Of a stretch of 64,000 nt of DNA, positions 15,068-24,771 are shown piece by piece. This DNA comes from HGM11416 sp034104345 (GTDB taxonomy: Bacteria > Bacillota > Clostridia > Christensenellales > Borkfalkiaceae). The notes beneath the pieces were generated by a model, which saw only the letters and a program-made list of their open reading frames with translations, had not been told where the DNA came from and did not search any database. The stretch's first letter is position 1; the number at the start of each line of letters is the position of its first letter. Location of the stretch: the NCBI GenBank assembly GCA_034104345.1, contig JAXEDY010000025.1, forward strand, positions 43,803 through 107,802, read 5' to 3'. The translations under genes were made by a program, and so were the position numbers.

Positions 15068-17035
15068 TTGCAAGGCGAATACAAATCATCTGATATTAAA
15101 ATTCTCGAAGGGCTTGACGCGGTGCGTTTGCGTCCCGGAATGTATATAGGTTCGACGGGCGTGCGCGGTTTACACCATCTTTTGTGGGAGATAGTCGATA
15201 ATGCTATCGACGAAGCGGCAAACGGTTTTGCCGATAAAATTACGGTAACTCTTTATCCCGACGGCTCGGCATCGGTAGAAGACGACGGGCGCGGCATTCC
15301 CACCGACATTCACCCCAAAGCAAAAGTTTCCGGCGTTGAAGTAGTTTTTACTCAACTTCATGCGGGCGGTAAGTTCGATAACGAAAATTACAGTTATTCG
15401 GGTGGTTTACACGGCGTTGGCGCTTCGGTAACGAATGCTCTTTCGGAATGGCTTAAAGTCGAAGTTTATAAAAACAAAACCACCTATGGCATGGAGTTTT
15501 CTTCGTATAAAGATAAAAAGACGGGCAAAATCCTTTCGGGCATTCCCAAGGCTCCGCTTGCCGACCTTAAAAAGAAAACGACAAAACGCGGAACTTTCGT
15601 CCGTTTTAAGCCCGACGCAAGTGTTTTCGAAACAACCGAATTTTCGGTAGAAACCATTGCAAAACGCTTAAAAGAACTTGCGTTTTTAAATAAAGGCGTA
15701 AAAATAGACTTTTTCGACGAACGCAATAAAGACGCGGTTATCGAAAAACATTACGAATACAGCGGCGGCATACGCGACTTCGTTTTATACATCAACGAAG
15801 GAAAATCGGCGCTTTATCCCGAACCTCTTTACGTTTCGACCGAGAACAGCGGAATTAAAATCGAGTTTGCCATTCAGCACACCGACGCGTATACCGAAAG
15901 TTTGTTTTCGTTTGTTAACAACATTCCCACCGGCGAAGGTGGGATGCACGAAACCGGCTTTAAATCGGGGCTTACGCGCGTTTTAAACGATTACGCGCGC
16001 GAGTCGGGCGCTTTAAAAGGCAAAGACGACAACTTTATAGGTGACGACTTCCGCGAAGGTTTAACCGCTATTTTGTCGATAAAAATGAAAAACGTGCAGT
16101 TCGAAGGGCAAACCAAAACAAAACTCGGCAACCCCGAAGCACGCGTTGCGGTAGAAAACGCTACCGTTGAAGAACTTACCAAACTCGTCCGCGACAAAAA
16201 GAAATATTCTAAAATTTTCGACGCGATGATTCAGAAAGCGCAAAGCGCGGCAAAAGTAAGGCTTGCCGAACGCCGCGCCAAAGAAATCGCGCGGGCAAAA
16301 AACGGCGCCGACGCAATGCGGCTCGTCGGAAAACTCGCTTCGTGTTCGTCGCGCAAAGCCGAACTTAACGAACTTTTTATCGTTGAAGGCGATTCGGCGG
16401 GCGGCAGCGCAAAACAGGGCAGAGACCGTCAGCATCAGGCGATACTTCCGCTCCGCGGTAAGCCGCTTAACGCCGAAAAGAAACGCATCGACGAAGTTTT
16501 GAAAAACGAAGAAATCTGCACGATAATAAGCGCGCTCGGAACGGGCATAGGAAGCGACTTTACGCTTAAAAACCTTAACTTTTATAAGGTTATAATCCTT
16601 TCGGATGCCGACCAGGACGGCGCGCACATAAGGGCGATACTTTTAACCTTTTTCTTCAGGTACATGAAAGAACTTATTCAGGAAGGTCACGTTTACATCG
16701 GTATGCCGCCCCTTTACAAGGTTTATAAAAAAGACGTTATCGAATACGCTTACGACGACAACGAACTCCAACAAAAAATCGACAAAGTGGGCAAGGGCTA
16801 TTCGCTTCAGCGTTATAAAGGGCTTGGCGAAATGAATCCCGACCAGCTTTGGGATACCACGATGAACCCGCAGACGCGTATGCTTATGCAGGTAACTTTG
16901 GAAGACGCCGCCGAAGCCGAAAAAATGATTACCACGCTTATGGGTGACGCAGTAGAAGAACGTAAACGCTACATTTCAGAATACGTCGACTTCGACAAAG
17001 AAGACTCGTTTAAAAACCGCGTTAAACTCGATTAA
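15068..17035 (+). CDS. parE: DNA topoisomerase IV subunit B
   Basis: A 655-residue type IIA topoisomerase ATPase subunit. The GHKL ATPase shows EIVDNAIDEAANG, VEDDGRGIPTDIHPK and GGLHGVGASVTNALS; the TOPRIM region shows EGDSAGGSAKQGRDRQHQAILPLRGKPLN and DADQDGAHIRAIL. It starts with TTG after a GGGGG ribosome site. The GyrB family is similar; ParE is chosen because the partner downstream lacks a GyrA box. It supplies ATP-driven strand passage for chromosome decatenation together with ParC. Confidence 0.85.
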   Translation: MQGEYKSSDIKILEGLDAVRLRPGMYIGSTGVRGLHHLLWEIVDNAIDEAANGFADKITVTLYPDGSASVEDDGRGIPTDIHPKAKVSGVEVVFTQLHAGGKFDNENYSYSGGLHGVGASVTNALSEWLKVEVYKNKTTYGMEFSSYKDKKTGKILSGIPKAPLADLKKKTTKRGTFVRFKPDASVFETTEFSVETIAKRLKELAFLNKGVKIDFFDERNKDAVIEKHYEYSGGIRDFVLYINEGKSALYPEPLYVSTENSGIKIEFAIQHTDAYTESLFSFVNNIPTGEGGMHETGFKSGLTRVLNDYARESGALKGKDDNFIGDDFREGLTAILSIKMKNVQFEGQTKTKLGNPEARVAVENATVEELTKLVRDKKKYSKIFDAMIQKAQSAAKVRLAERRAKEIARAKNGADAMRLVGKLASCSSRKAELNELFIVEGDSAGGSAKQGRDRQHQAILPLRGKPLNAEKKRIDEVLKNEEICTIISALGTGIGSDFTLKNLNFYKVIILSDADQDGAHIRAILLTFFFRYMKELIQEGHVYIGMPPLYKVYKKDVIEYAYDDNELQQKIDKVGKGYSLQRYKGLGEMNPDQLWDTTMNPQTRMLMQVTLEDAAEAEKMITTLMGDAVEERKRYISEYVDFDKEDSFKNRVKLD

Positions 17036-17161
17036 CGACGTTTTTAGTTGCGGTTAAGCACAATAAAACGTTTGCGTTTATGCGCAGGCAACAAAACACC
17101 CAAAACGTTAAAATCTTGAATTTGATTCGTTTATTAAGCCAAACGATTCGCATAGGTAAAA

Positions 17162-19597
17162 ATGGATTTAGTTGAAAGAAAAGACAATATTATAACCGAT
17201 TCGCTTGAAAAGGTGCTGCCCAAATGCATGCTTCCTTACGCCGAATACGTTATTTTAGACAGGGCTCTGCCTCGCGTCGAAGACGGGCTTAAACCCGTGC
17301 AGCGCCGAATTTTATATTCGATGTTCGACCAGGGCATGACACCCGATAAAGATTTTAAAAAAAGCGCGAGAGTAGTAGGCGACTGTCTTGCGAAATATCA
17401 CCCGCACGGCGACACGTCGGTTTACGACGCGATGGTTCGCTTGGCGCAGCCTTTTAATATGCGCGCCATGCTCGTGGAAGGGCACGGAAACTTCGGCTCG
17501 ATCGACGGCGACGGCGCGGCGGCAATGCGTTATACCGAAGTAAAACTTCAGCCGCTCGCGCTCGAACTTCTGCGCGATATCGATAAAAACACCGTCGACT
17601 GGGATTTGAACTTCGACGATTCGCTTAAAGAACCCGCAACTCTTCCCGGAAGATACCCGAACCTTCTTGTAAACGGGGCTTCGGGCATTGCTGTAGGGCT
17701 GGCGACGAACATTCCTCCGCACAACCTTGCCGAAGTTATCGACGGGGCGTGCGCCGTTATAGATAATCCGAAAATTAAACTTTCGGATTTAATGAAGATT
17801 ATAAAGGGGCCCGACTTTCCGACGGGCGGCTATATAATAAGCGGCGACGGGCTTGAAAAAGCGTATGCCACGGGTAAAGGCAAAATTATCGTTCAGTCGA
17901 AAATGAACGTTGAACAGGATAACGGCAAAAAAAGCATCGTTATCACCGAGATGCCTTATCAGACGAACAAAGCCGCGCTTCTTTGCAAAATTTCGGACCT
18001 TTGCGACAAAGAAAAAGATATTTTAGGCGGCATTGCCGAAGTTTGCGACGAATCGGACAGAAAGGGTATGCGCGCCGTTATCAAACTTAAAAAAGACGCG
18101 GACCCGGATAAAATCATCGCTTACCTTAACAAAACGACGGGGCTTCAGACTACGTTCGGCATAAATATGGTTGCCATTGCGAACGGTAAACCCAAACAAA
18201 TGGGGCTAATCGAGATACTTTCGTATTACGTCGAATATCAGCGCAACATAGTGCTTCGCAGAACCAAATTCGATTTAGACCGCGCAAAAGAACGCGCCCA
18301 TATTTTAGAAGGACTTATAATTGCCGTTTCGAATATCGACGAAGTTATTAAAATCATCAAAAACTCGTCCGATACGGGCGCAGCAAGGCAAAATCTCCGC
18401 TCGCGCTTCAACCTTTCGGAAAAGCAGGCGCAGGCTATTCTCGATTTAAGGCTTGCAAGGCTTACAAAACTCGAAGTTAACAATTTAAAGCAAGAACTTA
18501 AAGAGTTAAAACAGCGTATCGCCGAACTTCAGGCCATTGCAGACAGCAAAAAATTGCAGATGGGGCTTGTAAAAAGCGAGATGCTCGAAATCAAAAAGAA
18601 ATACCGCGACGAGCGACGCTCGAAAATAGTGGGCGCTGTCGAAGAAATTACGGTTGCCAAGTTCGACGACGTAAGACCTGTAGAAGATTTTGTGGTAGGG
18701 CTTGCCTCGAACGGGCTTATCCGTAAAATAAAAGCGAACGCGTTCAAGCGAATTTTGACCGAAACCGATCCGAATAAAAAAGAACTTTTCGATTGTTTTT
18801 GCGCCGCTACGAGCGCGCAGACCGTTCTTGCGTTTACCAACTTCGGTAACTGTTATAAAATCGATATGGAACTTCTGCCCGAATCGAAAGGCGCGTTTGC
18901 CGCGGGCGTTCGGTTTGACCAGATGTTTAAAAACGTCGGCAAAGAAAAACCCGTTGCCTTATACACGCTTAACGACGAAGGTTCGATGGGCGAAGGCAGA
19001 TTGTTCTTCTTTACAAAGCAAGGTTTCGTAAAACTTACGAGCGCAAACGAATACAACCTGCAAAAAGGCTTGTATCAGGCTATAAAACTTAAAGACGGCG
19101 ACGAAGTTATTTCGGTAAAACGCGAAACCGAAGGAAAATCGTTGTTTTTCGCAACTAAAAACGGAATGTGCTTATACGCCGAAGGCGAAATTCCCGAACA
19201 AGGAAGAGTAGCGGGCGGCGTTAAAGGCATCGACGTAGCGGTCGGCGACGAATTGATTTACGCTTCGCAGACCGAAGACGACTTTAATAACGAAATACTC
19301 GTGGGAACGAGCAACGGCTTATTCAAGCGCGTATTGCTCGGTACCATAAACAAACTTGCAAGGGCGCGTAAAGGCGTTAAAATTGCAGAAACCGCCGCGG
19401 GCGAAAGGATTGCTTTCGTCAGATTAGTTACAGGCGGCGAAAAAACCGAGTTTGCGATAATAGACCAATCCGGCACAATTTATTATTCGGACAGCGCAAA
19501 AGTTCCTTTGGAAAGCAGAACTACCAAAGGCAAAACGCTTCCGAAAATCGGCGCGTGCCAGCCGGAGAAGGTGTTCATCATCGCCAGGCAACTGTAA
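17162..19597 (+). CDS. parC: DNA topoisomerase IV subunit A
   Basis: An 811-residue breakage-reunion subunit. The winged-helix/tower region carries the active-site Tyr124 in AAMRYTEVKL, and ARVVGDCLAKYHPHGDTSVYDAMVRLAQ lies before it; a coiled coil and a C-terminal beta-pinwheel follow. The GyrA box (QRRGGKG type) that gives gyrase its supercoiling activity is not seen, which favours ParC. The last codons (ATC ATC GCC AGG CAA CTG TAA) are atypical for this gene, and an open +1 frame continues past the stop; see findings. Confidence 0.87.
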   Translation: MDLVERKDNIITDSLEKVLPKCMLPYAEYVILDRALPRVEDGLKPVQRRILYSMFDQGMTPDKDFKKSARVVGDCLAKYHPHGDTSVYDAMVRLAQPFNMRAMLVEGHGNFGSIDGDGAAAMRYTEVKLQPLALELLRDIDKNTVDWDLNFDDSLKEPATLPGRYPNLLVNGASGIAVGLATNIPPHNLAEVIDGACAVIDNPKIKLSDLMKIIKGPDFPTGGYIISGDGLEKAYATGKGKIIVQSKMNVEQDNGKKSIVITEMPYQTNKAALLCKISDLCDKEKDILGGIAEVCDESDRKGMRAVIKLKKDADPDKIIAYLNKTTGLQTTFGINMVAIANGKPKQMGLIEILSYYVEYQRNIVLRRTKFDLDRAKERAHILEGLIIAVSNIDEVIKIIKNSSDTGAARQNLRSRFNLSEKQAQAILDLRLARLTKLEVNNLKQELKELKQRIAELQAIADSKKLQMGLVKSEMLEIKKKYRDERRSKIVGAVEEITVAKFDDVRPVEDFVVGLASNGLIRKIKANAFKRILTETDPNKKELFDCFCAATSAQTVLAFTNFGNCYKIDMELLPESKGAFAAGVRFDQMFKNVGKEKPVALYTLNDEGSMGEGRLFFFTKQGFVKLTSANEYNLQKGLYQAIKLKDGDEVISVKRETEGKSLFFATKNGMCLYAEGEIPEQGRVAGGVKGIDVAVGDELIYASQTEDDFNNEILVGTSNGLFKRVLLGTINKLARARKGVKIAETAAGERIAFVRLVTGGEKTEFAIIDQSGTIYYSDSAKVPLESRTTKGKTLPKIGACQPEKVFIIARQL

Positions 19598-19721
19598 TCT
19601 CCCTGCCGATAAAGACAATTTAATAAAAAGTCGCGGCGGCGAGATATGTTCGAATAAAGGCGGAACTGTCGCCGACGCGCAAAACAAGGGCGAAAGCGAT
19701 TTTAAAACCGAATCGGCGGTC

Positions 19722-20747
19722 GTGAAAAATATCGGCGCATCGACGTTTGTCGGCGCTACCGGTTCTGTTAATGCAAATAATAAGTCAATCGTAACTAACG
19801 CAAACGGCTCGACGGGTGAAAATTCCGTTTCCGGGCAGATTTCGATGTTCGAAGAACTTTCTGCGGACATTTCGTCGGCGGTAAGCGGCGAAAAGGCTAT
19901 CGTAAAAGCCGAAGACGAAATCAACGGGCAAAAAGCTGAAAAACTTGTGGGCTTTTCAACCGGTGACGCCGAACTCGATATGCTTATCGGAGGCGTTTCG
20001 GATAAAAGCGACGAAAATACGATAATATCGGACGATTTTGAAAAATCGGGCGACGAAGATTATTCGTATTACGGCACGATAAAGCCGCTGGCTGAAAATG
20101 CGGGTATTGTCGATAAAAAAGCCGCCGCTAAAAACGCCGAAAAAGCCGAAGCGAAAACCGCAGACGATCTTATAAAAGCCGAAATCGAAAAAGCGAAAAT
20201 GCTTGCCGAAAAGGCAAAAATCGAAAAAGCAAACGAAAACGAAAGGGTGAAATCGGCGTTAAACGCCGTAAAACCGCAAGCACTCGAATATGTTTGCGCT
20301 ATTAAAAACGGAATCGAAAGCGTTTACGACGAAATTTTTAAAAATAACCCCGCGTTTAAAAATTCGATTGAAAGCATAGTTAAAAATCTTGAAGAATACG
20401 TTCAGGCTTTGCTTTTATCGCGCGCATTGATGGCTGAAATAAAGTTTGAATGTTATCCCGAATTCGTTTACGAAATTTTGCCCGAAGGGGACGTATTTAA
20501 GGGAACGTTCGACGATTTGTCGCTTAACGTGAAAATGGCAAACCTTTTAAAAACGCAGCCCACCGCAATGCTTATGCTTGCCGCGGTAGACGTTTCGTTT
20601 AACAGGCGCGAAACTAAAGAATTGATAGACAACATATATTCGCTTTATAACATTTGCGTTACCGCGCTCGGACAGAAGGCGCTTGCAAAAGACGAAGTTA
20701 TGTTTAATATGTTGACATTTGCAAAAAACCAAGGAGTAATTTTATAA
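19722..20747 (+). CDS. Hypothetical protein with uncertain start
   Basis: An unrecognised protein of at least 341 residues. The first 120 or so residues are acidic and low in complexity; about 145-185 is a charged, Ala/Lys/Glu-rich helix likely to form a coiled coil; the last 150 residues look globular (ALEYVCAIKNGIESVYDEIF...LLKTQPTAMLMLAAVDVSF). The GTG at 19722 has no good ribosome site, and the frame stays open with gene-like codons upstream at least to the parC stop region, so the true start is unknown. It ends 3 bp before the kinase gene, suggesting an operon. Confidence 0.65.
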   Translation: MKNIGASTFVGATGSVNANNKSIVTNANGSTGENSVSGQISMFEELSADISSAVSGEKAIVKAEDEINGQKAEKLVGFSTGDAELDMLIGGVSDKSDENTIISDDFEKSGDEDYSYYGTIKPLAENAGIVDKKAAAKNAEKAEAKTADDLIKAEIEKAKMLAEKAKIEKANENERVKSALNAVKPQALEYVCAIKNGIESVYDEIFKNNPAFKNSIESIVKNLEEYVQALLLSRALMAEIKFECYPEFVYEILPEGDVFKGTFDDLSLNVKMANLLKTQPTAMLMLAAVDVSFNRRETKELIDNIYSLYNICVTALGQKALAKDEVMFNMLTFAKNQGVIL

Positions 20748-20750
20748 ATT

Positions 20751-21308
20751 ATGACAACTAACGAGTGCTATAGAATTTCGCTGACGGGTGATTTAGGCAG
20801 CGGCAAATCGACCGTCGGAAAATTGCTTGCGGCAAAACTCGGCGTCGAAAAGTTCACGATAGGAACCGCTCAACGCGAACTTGCCGAAAAAATGCACATG
20901 ACGCCCGTCGAACTTAACCGTTATATGGAAGACAAACCTGAAATGGATAAGGTTTTCGACGATTGGCAAAAAGCATTCGAAAACAAAGAAGGCTCGTTTA
21001 TTTTAGATTCGCGTTTAGGGTTTTTCTTTGTTCCGTCTACTTTCGGGTGCTATTTAAAAATCGGGGTAGAAGAATCGGCTCGCAGAATTATGAACGCCGA
21101 ACGCAAAGAAGAACATTACGATTCGCTTGACGACGCGGTTACAAAGATAACCGAAAGAAGGGCAAGCGAGCGTGCTCGTTTTATCAAGTTTTACGGCGTT
21201 GACATAATGGACGAAAGCAATTACGATTTTATTATCGACACCACCAATTTATCACCCGTTGAAGTTGCCGACAAAATTATCGAAAATTATAAAAACAAAA
21301 AAAAGTAA
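20751..21308 (+). CDS. Cytidylate kinase-like protein
   Basis: A 185-residue P-loop kinase. Walker A is ISLTGDLGSGKSTVGKLLA (about 9-27), followed by the nucleotide-kinase pattern KFTIGTAQRELAEKMHM, FILDSRLGFF (an Asp-Ser-Arg motif like that of CMP kinases) and an Arg-rich lid (ERRASERARF). It fits the cytidylate-kinase-like family rather than canonical Cmk, so the substrate is inferred. It follows the hypothetical gene by 3 bp; AAGGAG lies in the end of that gene and serves as its ribosome site. Confidence 0.8.
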   Translation: MTTNECYRISLTGDLGSGKSTVGKLLAAKLGVEKFTIGTAQRELAEKMHMTPVELNRYMEDKPEMDKVFDDWQKAFENKEGSFILDSRLGFFFVPSTFGCYLKIGVEESARRIMNAERKEEHYDSLDDAVTKITERRASERARFIKFYGVDIMDESNYDFIIDTTNLSPVEVADKIIENYKNKKK

Positions 21309-21429
21309 AACCAAAAATCGCTTTCGTAATAATTTATAAAATTCGACATTTTATGTGCTATTTTAATAACTATTACGAAACGCATGATTTAAAAAAACAA
21401 AAAAGTCAAACTTTTTAAGGAGAAAAAAA

Positions 21430-23001
21430 ATGCATTGGGCAGAGAAACTCGCACGAGAAATCATCGAAAGAAATCCCGATAAAAATGAATACGTTTGCGC
21501 CGCAGGCATAAGCCCTTCGGGATCGGTTCATATCGGTAACTTCCGCGACGTGGCAACAAGTTATTACGTCGTAAGGGCGCTTGAAAAATTAGGTAAAAAA
21601 GCGCGCTTGTTGTTTTCGTGGGACGAGTTTGACAGATTAAGAAAGGTTCCTTCGAACATTGCGAAAATTACCGAAAACTTCGATAAATATTTAGGCATGC
21701 CTTACGCCGAAATACCCGATCCGCACGGAGTGTATTCGTCGTATGCCGAATATAACGAAAAAGAATTCGAAAAATCGCTTGAAGAACTCGGCATAAACGC
21801 CGACTATCGCTATCAGGCGAAAAACTATAAATCGGGAATGTATTCCGACGGCATAGTTTTCGCGCTTAAAAAGCGTAAAGAAATTTACGACGTTTTAATG
21901 AAATATAAAACCCAGGACGAAAGCGAAGAAGACCGCGAAAAATACGCGCCCGTAAACGTTTATTGTTCGGCTTGCGGAAAAGACGTAACCGAGGTTTTAT
22001 CCGTTTCGGATGACGGCGAAGAACTTACTTATCGCTGCAAACTTTGCGGAAAAACCGAAACGGTTCGCATACGCGATTATCATCACATAAAACTCGTATG
22101 GAAAGTAGACTGGCCTATGCGCTGGGGCGTTGAAGGCGTAGACTTCGAACCGGGCGGAATAGACCACGCCGCGGCAAGCGGAAGTTACGTTGTGGCAAGC
22201 GACGTTGCTAAAAACGTTTTAGGCGTTACGCCGCCGCTTTTCCAAGGTTACGGCTGGCTTTCGATCGCGGGGCTCGGCGATATGCACTCGTCTACGGGAA
22301 ACAACATAACCCCCGCCGAAGTTCTTAAAGTTTACGAACCCGATATGATTCGCTGGTTGTTTGCTAAATACGCACCCGAAGCGGGTTTTGCCTTTAACTT
22401 CGACGATACGATTATTAGGCATTACAGCGAATTCGATAAAACGCTCGAAGCTTATAAGGCGGGCGAAACCGACGAATATAACACCGCCGTATTCGACCTT
22501 TGCATGATCGAAGGTAGAAACGCGCCTTCTAAAGTTCCGTTCGGCGTACTTGCTTCGGTTGCCACCATCGTCGATTTTAACGCGCCGTCGGTTGCCGAAA
22601 TTCTTAAAAAGATAGGCGTTAACTTCGGGCCGCTCGACGAAAAACGACTTGAACGCGTTAAAAACTGGATTTGCGACCATCAGCCTTCGAAGCTTTATAA
22701 ACTGCTTACCGCGAAAAACGAAGGATATTACGCCACGCTCGACGACGAACAAAAAGCGGTTGTTAAAAAACTTTGCGATTATCTTAAAGAAACTAAAACT
22801 ATCGAAGAAAAAGAAGTTCAAAGTTTCCTTTATTCGATTATCAACGACGAATCGCTTACAAAAAAAGAGAATATGGCTCGTCAGCAAAAATTCTTTAAGG
22901 TATTCTATAACTTAATGTTCGGTCAGGATATGGGCCCGCGCCTTTACCTTTTTCTTTCCGCGATAGACAAAGAAAAATACGTTTATCTGCTCGACTTTTA
23001 A
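21430..23001 (+). CDS. lysK: Lysyl-tRNA synthetase, class I
   Basis: A 523-residue class I lysyl-tRNA synthetase, which charges tRNA-Lys and is unrelated in fold to the class II enzyme usual in bacteria. The HIGH signature is HIGN (34-37) in GISPSGSVHIGNFRD; a zinc ribbon CSACGKD...CKLCGKT lies near 178-210. The KMSKS-equivalent loop reads GDMHSSTGNN (Met285), lacking both lysines of the usual KMSSSKGN. The C-terminal helix bundle is complete. A strong AAGGAG precedes the ATG. A bidirectional terminator follows. Confidence 0.93.
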   Translation: MHWAEKLAREIIERNPDKNEYVCAAGISPSGSVHIGNFRDVATSYYVVRALEKLGKKARLLFSWDEFDRLRKVPSNIAKITENFDKYLGMPYAEIPDPHGVYSSYAEYNEKEFEKSLEELGINADYRYQAKNYKSGMYSDGIVFALKKRKEIYDVLMKYKTQDESEEDREKYAPVNVYCSACGKDVTEVLSVSDDGEELTYRCKLCGKTETVRIRDYHHIKLVWKVDWPMRWGVEGVDFEPGGIDHAAASGSYVVASDVAKNVLGVTPPLFQGYGWLSIAGLGDMHSSTGNNITPAEVLKVYEPDMIRWLFAKYAPEAGFAFNFDDTIIRHYSEFDKTLEAYKAGETDEYNTAVFDLCMIEGRNAPSKVPFGVLASVATIVDFNAPSVAEILKKIGVNFGPLDEKRLERVKNWICDHQPSKLYKLLTAKNEGYYATLDDEQKAVVKKLCDYLKETKTIEEKEVQSFLYSIINDESLTKKENMARQQKFFKVFYNLMFGQDMGPRLYLFLSAIDKEKYVYLLDF

Positions 23002-23009
23002 TTTTTGAA

Positions 23010-23037
23010 ACTTAATAGATAATACTTAATAGATAAT
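23010..23037. repeat. 14-bp perfect tandem duplication
   Basis: ACTTAATAGATAAT occurs twice head to tail (23010-23023, 23024-23037), just after the lysK stop. Confidence 0.88.
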
Positions 23038-23041
23038 AGAT

Positions 23042-23080
23042 TAAAAAAAACTTCCGCTTTTTACGGCGGAAGTTTTTTTT
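23042..23080 (+). terminator. Bidirectional terminator between lysK and pyk
   Basis: ACTTCCGC (23050-23057) pairs with GCGGAAGT (23066-23073), with eight A before and eight T after, so it can end both the rightward lysK and the leftward pyk transcripts. Confidence 0.9.
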
Positions 23081-23132
23081 CGTTATAAATAGTTTAATTA
23101 TGTTTTAACGGTAAATTTGCGGCTTTATTTTT

Positions 23133-24548
23133 TTATTTTACGGTAATCATTTTAATCGTGTCGGTGTTGCCTGAATTTTCGCCTATTGTTCCGGCGGTAA
23201 CAACTATGCTGTCGCCTTTTTTAAGCGGCAGGGTGTTTTTCGCAACTTTTTCGGCATGATAAAACAAAACGTCGGTCGAGTTAAAGTGTTCGCTCATAAC
23301 GGGCGTAACTCCCCACGAAAGTGCAAGTTTATACCATACCGATCTGTCGGTTGCCATGCCGATAATATCCATAGGCGCGCGGAAACGCGAAACCATTCGA
23401 ACGGTTATGCCCGACATAGAAGTAACGACGATCGCTTTTGCGCCGATGTCGATAGCCATTCCGCAAGTAGCGTGCGATACGGCGTCGGTTTTGTTTTTGA
23501 TTTTAAAATGACTGTCGTGAAAACGTTGAGCGTAATCGATGTGTTTTTCGGTTTCGGAAACTATATCCGACATGGTTTTTACGGTTTCTACGGGGTATTT
23601 GCCCGCCGCCGATTCACCCGAAAGCATAACGGCGCTCGTTCCGTCGTAAACCGCGTTTGCAACGTCTGAAATTTCGGCGCGGGTGGGGCGCGGATTGTGA
23701 ATCATCGATTCGAGCATTTCGGTTGCGGTAATAACGCGTTTGCCTAAAAGTCGGCATTTGGTGATAAGCATTTTTTGAACGGCGGGAAGTTCGGTGAACG
23801 GGATTTCTACGCCTAAATCGCCGCGGCCTATCATAATGCCTTCGCAGTTTGCCGAAATTTCTTCGATATTGTCTATACCGGCGCGGTTTTCGATTTTTGC
23901 GATAATTCCGATGTTTTCGCCGCCGTTTGCGCGCAAAAAGTTTTTCAAATCCACTAAATCCTGCGCTCGCGACACGAACGAAGCAGCGATAAAATCTACG
24001 CCGTTTTTAATGCCGAATAAAATATCCGATTTGTCTTGCTCGCTTAAATATTCCTGATGCAAGGTTTTCCCCGGAAAACTCATGCTTTTTCTGTCCGAAA
24101 GGTCTCCGCCGATAATCGTTTTGCAATAAATTTCGGTGCCTTCGATTTTTAAGACTTCGAACGAAACAAGCCCGTTGTTAACTAAAATTTTATCTCCTGC
24201 GTTCAACTCTTCGGGCAGGTGTTTGTAACTTACGGCAACGATATTTTCGTCGCCGACTATATCGCGGGCGGTAAACGTGAAATTTGCGCCGTCGCTTAAC
24301 GTTACGGGCGATTTTTTAAACGTTTTAAGGCGATATTCGGGACCTTTTGTGTCGAGCATTATGGCTATAGGCAAATCGAGTTTTTCGCGCACGCGCTTTA
24401 TCATATCGATTTTTTGCTGATGTTCGTCGTGTGTACCATGCGAAAAGTTTAAACGCGCCACGTTAAGCCCCGATTTGCACATTTGCGAAAACACTTTTTC
24501 GTCGCTGCTTGCCGGACCTATGGTGCATACTATTTTTGTTTTTCTCAT
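23133..24548 (-). CDS. pyk: Pyruvate kinase
   Basis: A 471-residue glycolytic enzyme converting phosphoenolpyruvate and ADP to pyruvate and ATP. It begins MRKTKIVCTIGPASSD and shows NVARLNFSHGTHDEH, LDTKGPEYR, the catalytic IIAKIENRAGIDNIEEI and MIGRGDLGVEIPF, then TATEMLESMIHNPRPTRAEISDVANAV. Length matches the form without an extra C-terminal domain. The ATG at 24548 is chosen because the family starts there and GAAAGGAAAT lies just upstream; the frame extends 24 codons further without similarity. Confidence 0.97.
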   Translation of the reverse strand: MRKTKIVCTIGPASSDEKVFSQMCKSGLNVARLNFSHGTHDEHQQKIDMIKRVREKLDLPIAIMLDTKGPEYRLKTFKKSPVTLSDGANFTFTARDIVGDENIVAVSYKHLPEELNAGDKILVNNGLVSFEVLKIEGTEIYCKTIIGGDLSDRKSMSFPGKTLHQEYLSEQDKSDILFGIKNGVDFIAASFVSRAQDLVDLKNFLRANGGENIGIIAKIENRAGIDNIEEISANCEGIMIGRGDLGVEIPFTELPAVQKMLITKCRLLGKRVITATEMLESMIHNPRPTRAEISDVANAVYDGTSAVMLSGESAAGKYPVETVKTMSDIVSETEKHIDYAQRFHDSHFKIKNKTDAVSHATCGMAIDIGAKAIVVTSMSGITVRMVSRFRAPMDIIGMATDRSVWYKLALSWGVTPVMSEHFNSTDVLFYHAEKVAKNTLPLKKGDSIVVTAGTIGENSGNTDTIKMITVK

Positions 24549-24736
24549 CTTTTTTATTTCCTTTCGCCGAAAAGCGGCGGTAAAATAGGGTTGAAAATTG
24601 CGTAAAATAGGTGTTAACAATTCTTTTTTGCGGGGTGCTTTTAAAAAATAAATTCAAAACCCGCCGCCATTATAAAGTATATCCCTAAACGGCACGAAAA
24701 GTCAAGCGGCTTATGTGTTTTTGAAAAGTTTTGTTT

Positions 24737-24766
24737 TGTATAAAAAGTTTTTTTTATGGCATAATA
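24737..24766 (+). promoter_or_regulatory. Sigma-G/sigma-F-type (forespore) promoter for the spoVA genes
   Basis: TGTATA (24737-24742), 17 bp, CATAATA (24760-24766). This matches the forespore pattern GHATR / CATXHTA known for sigma G, and the genes behind it are forespore-expressed in other spore-formers. Confidence 0.72.
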
Positions 24767-24771
24767 TTGCT

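Noticed and set aside
16061..16627. 188-residue open frame opposite parE
   Set aside because: It lies wholly antisense to conserved ParE sequence; there is no recognisable domain or start signal.
22219..22887. 222-residue open frame opposite lysK
   Set aside because: It is antisense to LysRS and has a Phe/Arg/Val-rich composition expected from the opposite strand.
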